From Pseudomonas sp. MIACH (lineage in GTDB: Bacteria; Pseudomonadota; Gammaproteobacteria; Pseudomonadales; Pseudomonadaceae): DNA of 64,000 nucleotides. Both the position numbers and the translations under genes were made by a program. The DNA is taken from assembly GCF_001269925.1 (NCBI RefSeq), contig NZ_LHVO01000012.1:1-64000 (forward strand), given 5' to 3'. Positions 25,795 through 34,432 of this stretch are shown piece after piece (the stretch's first letter is position 1; each line of letters opens with the position of its first letter). Under the pieces are notes generated by a model. The model made no database searches. It saw only the letters and a program-made list of their open reading frames with translations, and was not told the DNA's origin.

Positions 25795-26316
25795 TTACGC
25801 GCTTTTCAAGGTTTCCAGCCAGGCGGGATCAAAACGGCGTTGCTCGGTGTCGATCCCCAGCGCGTGCATCTTCGCCTGATGAGCTTCGATTTCCCCCACC
25901 AACTGCGCCTGGGCGCTGGAATTGGCGTCCAGGGCGTGCATCTGCGTCAGGCCCAGGTGATAGAACCGCAGCACCTTCATGGCCGTCGGATCATTCGCTT
26001 GCACACGCTCGGTGACGGTGTGCATCACATTGGTCACGCGCATCAGGTTGCGCTTGAGCTGCCAGCCATACACGGCCGCCGCCAGCCACGGTTGGGTCCA
26101 GAACGGGCCGCGCACCAGGGCGAGGGTAATCAACACCCCGGCAAATACGCCGCCGACATTGAAGCGCACGTTATCACCGCCGGGTTCGCCGAACAGCATC
26201 ACCGCCAGGCTCGACAGCAGCATGGCCAACGCCATGAACAGCACGGCCACGATCAGCGTGCTGCGCCGGGTCTGTTGGCGGTAGGTGACGGGGTCGCAGG
26301 GTTTGAGCTCGAACAT
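25795..26316 (-). CDS. DUF3087-like membrane protein
   Basis: The 173-aa product has two N-terminal membrane helices (about 18-42 and 54-70) and a helical cytoplasmic tail (EIEAHQAKMHALGID near the end). It resembles the DUF3087 family of gamma-proteobacterial proteins of unknown function. ATG 26316 gives the usual MFELKP start; the frame is open for 15 codons upstream. It is convergent with the MFS gene. Confidence 0.65.
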   Translation of the reverse strand: MFELKPCDPVTYRQQTRRSTLIVAVLFMALAMLLSSLAVMLFGEPGGDNVRFNVGGVFAGVLITLALVRGPFWTQPWLAAAVYGWQLKRNLMRVTNVMHTVTERVQANDPTAMKVLRFYHLGLTQMHALDANSSAQAQLVGEIEAHQAKMHALGIDTEQRRFDPAWLETLKSA

Positions 26317-26450
26317 CCGGTCCAGTTCTCCAGGGCGGGGTAGGGGCAGGCATCTTCTCATGGCCAGCGGTCAGCGGTGGGGCAATCAAGTTGAACCATG
26401 ATCTGTGGCAGTTTCTCTAAACCGGTGTAGTCCCTTTGAGGTGAACCACC

Positions 26451-26630
26451 ATGCCCGAATACAAGCAGCCCCCGCCCGGTACACCCGACCCGGATCGCAC
26501 CCCCGGTGAAGAAGAGCGCGACAACGATGCCTTGCGCCCCAATGACCCGAAAGAGCGTGACGAACAGGATGACGCGCAGCGCGTCGAAGAAGACCTGGAA
26601 AACCTCCACGACAAAGCTCGCCCGCTATAA
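26451..26630 (+). CDS. Small highly charged protein (59 aa), probably disordered
   Basis: An ATG at 26451 follows GAGGTGA at 26438-26444 with good spacing. The frame runs 59 codons to TAA 26628-26630. The product begins MPEYKQPPPGTPDPDRTPGE and is dominated by Asp, Glu, Arg, Pro and Gln, with no hydrophobic core. It resembles short conserved Pseudomonas proteins of unknown function. It is followed after 12 bases by a similar small gene, so the two likely form an operon ending at the terminator near 26848. Confidence 0.6.
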   Translation: MPEYKQPPPGTPDPDRTPGEEERDNDALRPNDPKERDEQDDAQRVEEDLENLHDKARPL

Positions 26631-26642
26631 CAGGAGACCGTG

Positions 26643-26843
26643 ATGAACAAGCGCTCGGATGGCCCCCCCTCCAACGAACACGCCAGCGGCACGGATGAGC
26701 TGGGATTTGATCCGGACTCGCCCGATGTAGCTGATCCGCAGGTTGATCCGGTAGGTCCGGCCATCGCCCCGCTGGATAAAAAGGACAAGGATGAGGCGAA
26801 AAAAAAGCCGCCCTACGATCCGTTGGGCGACTTGAAGAAATGA
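26643..26843 (+). CDS. Small charged protein (66 aa), probably disordered
   Basis: ATG 26643 (an in-frame GTG is directly before it) follows AGGAG at 26632-26636. The product starts MNKRSDGPPSNEHASGTDEL and ends in the basic DKKDKDEAKKKPPYDPLGDL segment. It is low-complexity and acidic in the centre and has no predicted membrane part. It is co-directional with the 59-aa gene before it, and a strong terminator starts five bases after its stop. Function unknown. Confidence 0.6.
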   Translation: MNKRSDGPPSNEHASGTDELGFDPDSPDVADPQVDPVGPAIAPLDKKDKDEAKKKPPYDPLGDLKK

Positions 26844-26847
26844 GCTG

Positions 26848-26876
26848 AGCCCCGCCAATGAGCGGGGCTTTTGTTT
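26848..26876 (+). terminator. Rho-independent terminator after the small-protein operon
   Basis: AGCCCCGC (26848-26855) pairs with GCGGGGCT (26862-26869) around a six-base loop and is followed by TTTTGTTT. It overlaps the 3' end of the convergent gene that stops at 26875. Confidence 0.88.
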
Positions 26877-27111
26877 ATCTGGGCGGTGTCCAGGTGACTT
26901 CGGTAATGCCGTATTTCTCGGCCCACGGGCGAGTGGTTTTTTTCACCTGCTCATGGCCAACCCGGCCGATACGGCTGACATGCGCAATGTCAGCGTCAAC
27001 GGCTGCCCAGTGCCAGGCCTCGGCGTTGTTCATCACTTCGGCACGCACCACAAAGGACTTCGGTTGGCCGTGCAGTTGGTAGTGGATGGTGTAGATTTTT
27101 GCGGTACTCAT
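26875..27111 (-). CDS. Small conserved Pseudomonas protein (78 aa), DUF6555-like
   Basis: The product begins MSTAKIYTIHYQLHGQPKSF and contains NNAEAWHWAAVDADI, a pattern I associate with DUF6555-type small proteins of Pseudomonas, though I cannot verify this. It is soluble, alpha/beta in appearance and has no catalytic motif that I can name. GGGAGG lies before the ATG on the minus strand, which supports the start. Confidence 0.6.
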   Translation of the reverse strand: MSTAKIYTIHYQLHGQPKSFVVRAEVMNNAEAWHWAAVDADIAHVSRIGRVGHEQVKKTTRPWAEKYGITEVTWTPPR

Positions 27112-27231
27112 GTTGCCTCCCTGTCTTGTTATAGATGGATAGGAAACGGTTTAAAAAGGTTCATTCAAAATGACAATCTGCATGCCGGCGCGGCATAGTG
27201 CCGCATTCCTCTTGCGCCCAAGGATCGCGCC

Positions 27232-28056
27232 ATGACCCTCCTGAACCACAGCCGTCTGTACCTGCAACGCCTGGGTTACGAGTCGCCGCCACCGCCCACC
27301 CTGCAGACCCTGCGGGATTTGCAACTGCGCCATGTGTGCACCTTCGCCTTTGAAAGCCTGTCGACCCTGCTGCGCCTGCCGGTGCCCATCGACTTGCCCA
27401 GCGTCGAGCAGAAAGTCTTGTTCGATGGGCGCGGTGGGTATTGCTATGAGTTGAACCAGATGTTCCTGGCGCTGCTGCAGGAACTGGGCTTCGACGCGCG
27501 CGGTATTACCGGGCGGGTGGTGATGGGCGGCCTGCCGGACGCACGCACCGCGCGCACCCACCGCCTGAGCCTGGTGACCCTGGAAGGCGTGCGCTACATC
27601 ACCGACGTCGGCTTTGGCGGCATGGTGCCGAGCAGTCCGTTGCGGTTGGACACCGAGGCCGTGCAGGCCACGGCCCATGAGCCGTATCGCCTGGCATTCA
27701 ATCAGCAGGAGGGCAGCTACACCTTATGGGCCGAGGTCGCGGGAGAATGGCGTGGCTTGTATGTGTTCGACCTGCAAGTGCAGGCGGCCATCGATTACGA
27801 AATCGGCAACTGGTACGTCTCGACCCACCCGGCTTCGCCGTTCCTGGGGCAATTGAAAGTCGCGCTGCTGGCGCCCGGTAAGCGCCATACCTTGAACAAC
27901 GCCCACTACGCGATCCACTGCCTGGATCAGCCCAGCGAAAAGCGCGTGTTGAAGAATGCGCAAGAACTGCGGGTACTGCTGCGCGACACCTTCGGTCTCC
28001 GCGTGCCGACCCATCCGACACTGGAGGACGCATTTGTCGATGGGTGGCCGACCTAA
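27232..28056 (+). CDS. nat: Arylamine N-acetyltransferase
   Basis: The 274-aa enzyme transfers acetyl from acetyl-CoA to arylamines, hydrazines or arylhydroxylamines. The catalytic triad is visible as Cys71 (GRGGYCYELNQ), His110 (ARTHRLSLV) and Asp125 (TDVGFGG). Length and domain layout (helical bundle, beta-barrel, C-terminal lid) match the NAT family. The start ATG 27232 is preceded by only weak purine-rich sequence. It stands alone between the small minus-strand gene and the T6SS operon. It could detoxify aromatic amines. Confidence 0.88.
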   Translation: MTLLNHSRLYLQRLGYESPPPPTLQTLRDLQLRHVCTFAFESLSTLLRLPVPIDLPSVEQKVLFDGRGGYCYELNQMFLALLQELGFDARGITGRVVMGGLPDARTARTHRLSLVTLEGVRYITDVGFGGMVPSSPLRLDTEAVQATAHEPYRLAFNQQEGSYTLWAEVAGEWRGLYVFDLQVQAAIDYEIGNWYVSTHPASPFLGQLKVALLAPGKRHTLNNAHYAIHCLDQPSEKRVLKNAQELRVLLRDTFGLRVPTHPTLEDAFVDGWPT

Positions 28057-28221
28057 AGGTAGGCAGCAGTGTTTTGGCGTGTGCGCCCTTAATCCACAAG
28101 CCCGGTATTCGCAGCTTATTCCTACGCCCTGCCATGATACTGCCTGCATTCGCGTGTAAGCCTAGCGCTATATAAATCCGCCCACGCTGATCATTTTCGG
28201 CCGTAGGCATAGCGATGGGCT

Positions 28222-28251
28222 CCAACCGGCTCAGTTTTTCTGAACCGTTGG
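28222..28251 (+). promoter_or_regulatory. Hairpin in the leader of the T6SS operon
   Basis: CCAACCGGCTCAG pairs with CTGAACCGTTGG around a TTTTT loop; one C is bulged and one pair is G-T. It ends 57 bases before the tssA start. A GAGGGA element at 28297-28302 overlaps the ribosome binding site and resembles the GGA core of RsmA/RsmE sites, which control T6SS genes in other pseudomonads. The rest of 28057-28308 shows no clear promoter; TATAAA-like sequence lies near 28171. Confidence 0.3.
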
Positions 28252-28308
28252 ATTCAACCTCTCGACGCATTGCTCTACAGCCAGAGCAATTTGCACGAGG
28301 GACACAGC

Positions 28309-29343
28309 ATGGGGTTGCCTGCCGACGCTCAATCACTGGATTTCACCCGGTTGTCCTTGCCCCTGGGCGAGGCCGATGGCGGTGGCCAGAATTTCGAATA
28401 TTCGGCGCAATTCTTCGCGCTGGAAGAAGAGACCCTGGGTAAACCCGAGGTGCAGTACGGCGATACGCTTACCCAGGCCATCGACCCGGACTGGAAGCGC
28501 GTAATGGCGCTGGCATTGCCGATGATGGAGCGTAGCCGCGACCTGCGCCTGGCCATCTGGGCCACGCGCGCTCAACTCAATCTGCACGCCTTCGCAGGCT
28601 TGGCCGCTGGCCTGGGGCTGGTGCAGGGGTTGCTGAACAACTGCTGGGACGGCCTGTACCCAAGACTCGACCCGGAGGATGGCAACGACCCGCTGCTGCG
28701 CATCAATATCCTCGCGTTTCTGTGCGCGCCCAACGGCCTGGTGTGTGATGTGTTGGATGCGCCGCTGATCAACGCCCGTGGGATCGGCGCGGTCAGCTTG
28801 CGGCTGGTCGATCTGGCCATGAGCGCACCCGGCGGCGAGGGCGGTCATCCGAGCCTGGCGATGATCGAAGGGGCGTTCGCCGATACCGATGCGCAACCGT
28901 TGCGGGCCGTTCACGCCGCGCTGACCGAGGCCTTGGCGCACAGCGTGCAGATTGAGCAATGGTTGACGGAAAAAGTCGGCGTGGACCGCGCCATCGACTT
29001 CAATGGCTTGGCCGCACCGTTGCGCCGTGCCGCTGAAATAGTCAGCCGGTTCCTGCTCGATCCTGCGCCGCAGGAGGCCGCTGCGGCCGCTGTCGCAACG
29101 CCAGCCGTGGCCGCCCCGAAACCCCCGTACGCTGAGATCCGCAGCCGCGAGGAGGCACGCGAGGTCATCGACCGGCTGTGCAGCTATTTTCATGCCCACG
29201 AACCCGCCAGCCCAGTGCCGTACCTGCTGCAACGGGCAAAGACACTGATCGACAAGAATTTCATCGAGTTGCTGCAAGACCTCGCACCCGACGGTCTCGC
29301 CCAACTGGCGCAGGTCAGCGGCATTCACCACAGCGACAACTGA
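28309..29343 (+). CDS. tssA: Type VI secretion protein TssA
   Basis: The 344-aa protein carries an ImpA_N domain (about 5-130: LPLGEADGGGQNFEYSAQF, then DWKRVMALALPMMERSRDLR) and a helical C-terminal part after an Ala/Pro linker near 255-275. The end segment PVPYLLQRAKTLIDKNFIEL is typical of TssA. TssA organises baseplate priming and sheath polymerisation. ATG 28309 follows GAGGGA; the open frame begins 13 codons earlier without a site. It is the first gene of the locus. Confidence 0.9.
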   Translation: MGLPADAQSLDFTRLSLPLGEADGGGQNFEYSAQFFALEEETLGKPEVQYGDTLTQAIDPDWKRVMALALPMMERSRDLRLAIWATRAQLNLHAFAGLAAGLGLVQGLLNNCWDGLYPRLDPEDGNDPLLRINILAFLCAPNGLVCDVLDAPLINARGIGAVSLRLVDLAMSAPGGEGGHPSLAMIEGAFADTDAQPLRAVHAALTEALAHSVQIEQWLTEKVGVDRAIDFNGLAAPLRRAAEIVSRFLLDPAPQEAAAAAVATPAVAAPKPPYAEIRSREEAREVIDRLCSYFHAHEPASPVPYLLQRAKTLIDKNFIELLQDLAPDGLAQLAQVSGIHHSDN

Positions 29344-29381
29344 ACGTTTACCTACCCACTCCACTTACCGGAGCCCGTTCC

Positions 29382-29882
29382 GTGGCCAAAGAAAGCAGTC
29401 AGAAGTTCATCGCCCGCAATCGTGCGCCCCGCGTCCAGATCGAATACGACGTGGAGATCTACGGCGCGGAAAAAACCGTGCAATTACCCTTTGTGATGGG
29501 GGTGTTTTCAGACCTCTCAGGGAAACCGGCAGAGCCCTTGCCGCCAGTGGCCGAGCGCAAGTTCCTGGAGGTCGATGTCGACAACTTTGACGAACGCCTC
29601 AAATCCATGCAGCCGCGGGTGGCCTTCCAGGTGCCCAATACCCTCACGGGCGACGGCAACCTGCCGGTGGAGATGACCTTTGAGAGCATGGACGACTTCT
29701 CCCCAGGTGCCATCGCCAGCAAGGTGCCGAGCCTCAACCAGTTGCTGACCGCACGTCGCCAGCTGTCGAACCTGTTGACCTACATGGACGGCAAGGTGGG
29801 CGCCGAGGAACTGCTGGCCACTGTGCTCAGCGATCCCGGCTTGATGAAAACCCTGTGCGCGACCCCCCAACAACCCGAATAA
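29382..29882 (+). CDS. tssB: Type VI secretion contractile sheath small subunit TssB (VipA)
   Basis: The 166-aa protein starts (V/M)AKESSQKFIARNRAPRVQ and shows VQIEYDVEIYGAEKTVQLPF and FESMDDFSPGAIA, the classic VipA pattern. The start is a GTG at 29382 with GGAG eight bases before it; the frame is open upstream but that part overlaps tssA in another frame. With TssC it forms the contractile sheath around the Hcp tube. Confidence 0.95.
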   Translation: MAKESSQKFIARNRAPRVQIEYDVEIYGAEKTVQLPFVMGVFSDLSGKPAEPLPPVAERKFLEVDVDNFDERLKSMQPRVAFQVPNTLTGDGNLPVEMTFESMDDFSPGAIASKVPSLNQLLTARRQLSNLLTYMDGKVGAEELLATVLSDPGLMKTLCATPQQPE

Positions 29883-29961
29883 CTGACTGACTGTCGACTC
29901 TGCCGGTGCCCCGTTTGCCCCGGCATGGGGACGCTGTTGCCCAAATTTCAAGGATACCGTC

Positions 29962-31461
29962 ATGTCCACCATGCAATCGGAACAGCCAGACCAGGCAACG
30001 GCGGCCACGGCCTTCGACGCCGGCGATTTTGCCAGCCTGCTGCAAAGAGAATTCAAGCCCAAGACCGAGAGGGCCCGGGATGCCGTGGAAAGCGCCGTGC
30101 GCACCCTGGCTGAACAGGCGCTGCTGGGCACGCCACTGATGTCCCATGACGTCATGGGCACCATTGAAAGCCTGATCGCCAGCCTTGACCAGAAGCTCAC
30201 CGAGCAGGTCAACCACATCCTCCACCACGAGGAGTTCCAGGCCGTGGAAAGTGCCTGGCGTGGCTTGCACTACCTGGTGAGTAATACCGAGACCGATGAG
30301 TCCCTGAAGATTCGGGTGATGAACATTTCCAAGGCCGAGGTGCACAAAACCCTGCGCAAGTTCAAAGGGGTGGCCTGGGACCAGAGCCCGATTTTCAAGA
30401 AGCTGTATGAGGAGGAATACGGTCAGTTCGGCGGCGAGCCTTACGGTGCCTTTGTCGCCGATTACTACTTCAACAACAGTGCGCCGGACGTCGAGTTGTT
30501 GAGCCAGATTGCCCGCGTCAGCGCCGCCGCGCACTGCCCATTGATCACTGCCGCCGACCCCAGTGTGATGTTCATGGAGTCCTGGCAGGAACTGGCCAAC
30601 CCGCGTGACCTGACCAAGATCTTCCAGACCCCGGAACATGCGGCGTGGCGCAGCCTGCGCGCCAGTGAAGACTCGCGCTACGTAGGCCTGGCCTTGCCCC
30701 GATTCCTCGCCCGTGCGCCTTACGGTGCAAAGAGCAATCCGGTCGAAGACTTCGATTTTGAAGAAACCACCGATGCCGCTGACGCCAAGGATTTCACCTG
30801 GGCCAACGCGGCCTACGCCATGGCCGTGAACATCAATCGCTCGTTCAAACACTACGGCTGGTGCTCGCAGATTCGCGGCATCGAATCCGGCGGTGTGGTG
30901 GAGGGCTTGCCAGTGCATACCTTCCCGACCGATGACGGCGGGGTGGACATGACCTGTCCGACCGAGATCGCCATCAGCGACCGGCGCGAAGCGGAGCTGG
31001 CCAAGAACGGTTTCATGCCGCTGGTGCACAAAAAAAACAGCGACCTGGCCGCCTTTATCGGTGCGCAGTCGCTGCATAAACCGGCGGAGTACGACGACCC
31101 GGATGCCACTGCCAACGCCCACCTGGCCGCGCGCCTGCCCTACCTGTTTGCCACCTGCCGTTTTGCTCACTACTTGAAGTGCATCGTGCGCGACAAGATC
31201 GGTTCGTTCAAAGAGCGCGACGACATGCAGACCTGGCTCAACAACTGGGTCGGTCGCTACGTGGAGCGTAACCCGGCGACCGCCACCGATGCCGACAAGG
31301 CGCGCAAGCCGCTGGCCGGTGCCGAGGTGGTGGTGGAAGAGGTGGATGGCAACCCCGGCTTTTACAGCGCCAAATTTTTCCTGCGACCTCACTACCAGCT
31401 TGAAGGGTTGACCGTATCCCTGCGGTTGGTCTCCAGGCTGCCCTCCACTAAAGCGTCATAA
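29962..31461 (+). CDS. tssC: Type VI secretion contractile sheath large subunit TssC (VipB)
   Basis: The 499-aa product has the VipB pattern: EFQAVESAWRGLHYLVSNTE, LKIRVMNISKAEV, the central YGAFVADYYFNN segment, GLALPRFLARAPYG and the C-terminal PGFYSAKFFLRPHYQLEG. Length is normal (about 490-500 aa). It is 79 bases after tssB. It forms the sheath with TssB and is the substrate of ClpV disassembly via TssB. Confidence 0.96.
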   Translation: MSTMQSEQPDQATAATAFDAGDFASLLQREFKPKTERARDAVESAVRTLAEQALLGTPLMSHDVMGTIESLIASLDQKLTEQVNHILHHEEFQAVESAWRGLHYLVSNTETDESLKIRVMNISKAEVHKTLRKFKGVAWDQSPIFKKLYEEEYGQFGGEPYGAFVADYYFNNSAPDVELLSQIARVSAAAHCPLITAADPSVMFMESWQELANPRDLTKIFQTPEHAAWRSLRASEDSRYVGLALPRFLARAPYGAKSNPVEDFDFEETTDAADAKDFTWANAAYAMAVNINRSFKHYGWCSQIRGIESGGVVEGLPVHTFPTDDGGVDMTCPTEIAISDRREAELAKNGFMPLVHKKNSDLAAFIGAQSLHKPAEYDDPDATANAHLAARLPYLFATCRFAHYLKCIVRDKIGSFKERDDMQTWLNNWVGRYVERNPATATDADKARKPLAGAEVVVEEVDGNPGFYSAKFFLRPHYQLEGLTVSLRLVSRLPSTKAS

Positions 31462-31492
31462 CACAGCTGTTCAACCCTGAAAGGTACTCACC

Positions 31493-31975
31493 ATGATCCT
31501 GCTGAACTTCAAAGATAAAAAAATCAAAGGCACTGCCAAGGTCGACGGTCACAACGAGTGGATCACCATCGACGCACTCCATATGAGCGTTGGCCGGGCG
31601 ATTTCCAACGTTTGCCGCGCAGACCGTAGCCCCAGCACCCCGTCGTTCTCGGAGATGTCCCTGACTAGGGCCACCGACCAGGCCTCGCCTGACCTGTTTA
31701 TGCAGTCCCTGCGCGGCGGGAGCCTGGGCGATGCCGAGATTCACTTTATCCATACGGGCACCCCGGAGCAAAACACACAGGTGTTCCTCAAGCTCATCCT
31801 GGGCGACGCGATCATCAGTTCCTACTCGGCCAGCAGTAACGGCGAGCGCCCGGTCGAAACCCTTTCCATCAGCTTCATCACCATCAGTTATACGGTCGAC
31901 ACCTTCGAGGGTAAAAGCGTGATCAGTGGTACGCCGAAGCAGTGGGACTTGGAAACGAATAAGGAAAAAATCTGA
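31493..31975 (+). CDS. hcp: Type VI secretion tube protein Hcp (TssD)
   Basis: The 160-aa protein has the Hcp beta-barrel family features: FKDKKIKGTAKVDGHNEWI, then the region around SFSEMSLTRATDQASPDLF and the final VISGTPKQWDLETNKEKI. It forms hexameric rings of the inner tube and is itself a secreted protein. A purine-rich GAAAGG precedes the ATG. There is no C-terminal extension, so it is not a fused effector. Confidence 0.94.
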   Translation: MILLNFKDKKIKGTAKVDGHNEWITIDALHMSVGRAISNVCRADRSPSTPSFSEMSLTRATDQASPDLFMQSLRGGSLGDAEIHFIHTGTPEQNTQVFLKLILGDAIISSYSASSNGERPVETLSISFITISYTVDTFEGKSVISGTPKQWDLETNKEKI

Positions 31976-32039
31976 TTCGGATGCCAGCGGACGGGCGCGT
32001 CAGTCCGCCCGCCGCACCGTCGATAAGAGGTCTCTCGCC

Positions 32040-32558
32040 ATGGCTGAACTGACCAGTCTCGAACGCTTGCAGCCGTCCTTGCTCGATCGCTTGAGCGATG
32101 ACTACCCCGAGCAGGTCGCAGAGCCTCGCGACCAGCGCATTTTGTCCATGCGCGGCTTGCGCAGGGCGGTACTGCGCGACCTGGGATGGCTGCTCAACAG
32201 CACCAGCCTGGGCAGCGTCCGTGATCTGAGTGAGTCGCCATTGGCGGGGCAATCAGTGGTCAATTTCGGCCTGCCCGATCTGGCTGGAAAAACCGCCGCC
32301 GGCCTGGACCGTGAAGCATTGGGGCGGCGCATTTGCCAGGCGATCCGGGATTTCGAACCGCGGATTTTGCGCGACAGCCTGCGTGTGGTGCCGGTTGCTC
32401 CCGCAGGCACACTCACCAGTCCCAACCAGATGGCCTTTGAAATTCATGGCGAGCTTTGGGGCCAACCGTTGCCCGAACGCCTGTACCTGAAGACCGAACT
32501 CGACCTCGAAGCAGGTGAAGCGCGGATCTTTGATATTGAGACAAGGGGCGTACGGTGA
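32040..32558 (+). CDS. tssE: Type VI secretion baseplate subunit TssE (gp25-like)
   Basis: The 172-aa protein has a gp25-like domain with LRRAVLRDLGWLLNSTSL and the acidic-aromatic IRDFEPRILRDSLRV motif. ATG 32040 was chosen; TAAGAGG lies ten bases before it. Its TGA overlaps the GTG start of tssF (GTGA). It belongs to the baseplate wedge with TssF, TssG and TssK. Confidence 0.93.
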   Translation: MAELTSLERLQPSLLDRLSDDYPEQVAEPRDQRILSMRGLRRAVLRDLGWLLNSTSLGSVRDLSESPLAGQSVVNFGLPDLAGKTAAGLDREALGRRICQAIRDFEPRILRDSLRVVPVAPAGTLTSPNQMAFEIHGELWGQPLPERLYLKTELDLEAGEARIFDIETRGVR

Positions 32559-34432
32559 ACGAAAAATTGTTGCGCTACTACGAGCGTGAGCTGGCCCACC
32601 TGCGGGAAGTCGGCGGTGAATTCGCCCGCGACTACCCCAAGGTGGCCGGCCGCCTGGGGCTGGAAACCTATGCCTGTGCCGACCCCTATGTGGAGCGGCT
32701 GTTGGAGGGGTTCAGCTTCCTCGCCGCACGGGTGCAATTGAAGATCGATGCCGAATTCCCCCAGTTTACCCATCACCTGCTGGAGCTGGTCTACCCGCAC
32801 TACCTGGCGCCGACGCCATCGATGGCGGTCGTGCAACTGCAGCCGGACATGGGCGAAGGCAACCTGGTCGCTGGCTATAAAGTGCCGCGCAACACGGCAT
32901 TGCACAGCCAGTTGGGCAAGGCTGACCAGACCGCCTGCGAGTTTCGCACGGCCCACGAGGTCACCCTGTGGCCGGTGGCGTTGGTCGAGGCGCGTTACTT
33001 CGCCTGCGGCACGCACGTGGCCGGGGTCGACCTGTCGCGCCTCGGCACGGTCAAGGCCGCCCTGCGCCTGCGTCTGAGCGTGGGGGCTGGCCTGAGGTTC
33101 AGCGACCTGTCCCTCGACACGCTGGCGTTGCACCTGCGAGGTGGCGACGCCATGCCGTCGCGCGTCCTGGAACAGCTGCTGGCCCAGGCGGCGGGTGTGT
33201 TGGCGATGCCTGTGCAAGCGCCTGTGCCCTGGCACCAGATCCTGCCCAACAGTGCGCTGCGCAGTGCCGGCTATAGCGACAGCGAAGCCTTGTTGCCCTG
33301 CGGGCCACGTTCGTTCCAGGGCTATCGGTTGTTGCAGGAATACTTCGCCCTGCCGCAACGCTTCATGTTCGTCGACATCGTAGGGTTGGGCCCCAGTGTC
33401 AGCCGCTGCACGACCGAGCAACTGGATGTGATCGTGTTGTTCAAACAGGTGGACCCGCTGCTGGAGCAAAACCTCAGTGCGGCCAATTTCGCCCTGTATT
33501 GCACGCCGGTGATCAACCTGTTCCCGATGCGTACCGAGCGCGTGCATCTGACCCAGCAATGCCCTGAGTACCACGTCAACCCCGACCGCACGCGGCCGAT
33601 GGATTACGAGATCCACCAGATTCAAGCGGTGACCGGTTATGGCAGTGGCGCCGAAGCCAGCCAGACCTTCGAACCCTTTTACCGCGCCAATGACCTGCAT
33701 GGGGGCACGCCGCCGCGTGCTTACTACCAGGTACGGCGCGACACGCGGGTCTTGTCCGAGCAACAGCGCAGTCGCGGCCAGCGCTCCAGCTATGTGGGCA
33801 GCGAGTTGTTTGTATCGTTGGTGGACGGCGGGCAAGCCCCGTACCGCAGTGACCTGCGCCAATTGGGCATCGACGCCCTGTGCAGCAACCGCGACCTGGT
33901 GCTGAGCATGCCGGTGGGCACTGGTCGCACCGACTTCAGCACCGAATCCGCTGCGCCGCTGCAGTCAGTGCGATGTGTGGCGGGCCCCACGTTGCCGGCG
34001 CCATCGTTCGTCGAGGGCGAAACCGCCTGGCGCCTGGTCAGCCATTTATCCCTCAACTACCTGTCGTTGCTGGACCAGGACGCGGAGCAGGGCGCCGTCG
34101 CCTTGCGTGACCTGCTGCGCCTGTATTGCCGTGTCGACGACGCCGTCGCGCATAAACAGATCGACGGCCTGCGCGCCGTGACCGCCGTGAGCATCGTGCG
34201 GCGCCTGCCGTTGCCGGGGCCCGTCACCTATGGGCGGGGCTTGCAGATCAGCGTGAGCGTGGATGAAGCGGCCTTCGAGGGCACGGGCGCCTGGGTGCTG
34301 GGCTCGGTTCTGGAACAGTTTTTTGCCAAGTACGTGTCGCTCAACGCCTTCACCGAGACGCGGATCACGAGCACGGCACGTGGCGTGATCATGCAGTGGC
34401 CAGCGCGGGTGGGCAGATGCGAGATCCTTTGA
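32555..34432 (+). CDS. tssF: Type VI secretion baseplate subunit TssF
   Basis: The 625-aa protein begins with the TssF hallmark NEKLLRYYERELAHLREVG, followed by FARDYPKVAGRLGLE and DPYVERLLEGFSFLAARVQ. Start codon is GTG, overlapping tssE by four bases. Length is normal to slightly long for the family (about 590-625 aa), with no frameshift. It is translationally coupled with tssE and overlaps tssG by 16 bases. Confidence 0.95.
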   Translation: MNEKLLRYYERELAHLREVGGEFARDYPKVAGRLGLETYACADPYVERLLEGFSFLAARVQLKIDAEFPQFTHHLLELVYPHYLAPTPSMAVVQLQPDMGEGNLVAGYKVPRNTALHSQLGKADQTACEFRTAHEVTLWPVALVEARYFACGTHVAGVDLSRLGTVKAALRLRLSVGAGLRFSDLSLDTLALHLRGGDAMPSRVLEQLLAQAAGVLAMPVQAPVPWHQILPNSALRSAGYSDSEALLPCGPRSFQGYRLLQEYFALPQRFMFVDIVGLGPSVSRCTTEQLDVIVLFKQVDPLLEQNLSAANFALYCTPVINLFPMRTERVHLTQQCPEYHVNPDRTRPMDYEIHQIQAVTGYGSGAEASQTFEPFYRANDLHGGTPPRAYYQVRRDTRVLSEQQRSRGQRSSYVGSELFVSLVDGGQAPYRSDLRQLGIDALCSNRDLVLSMPVGTGRTDFSTESAAPLQSVRCVAGPTLPAPSFVEGETAWRLVSHLSLNYLSLLDQDAEQGAVALRDLLRLYCRVDDAVAHKQIDGLRAVTAVSIVRRLPLPGPVTYGRGLQISVSVDEAAFEGTGAWVLGSVLEQFFAKYVSLNAFTETRITSTARGVIMQWPARVGRCEIL

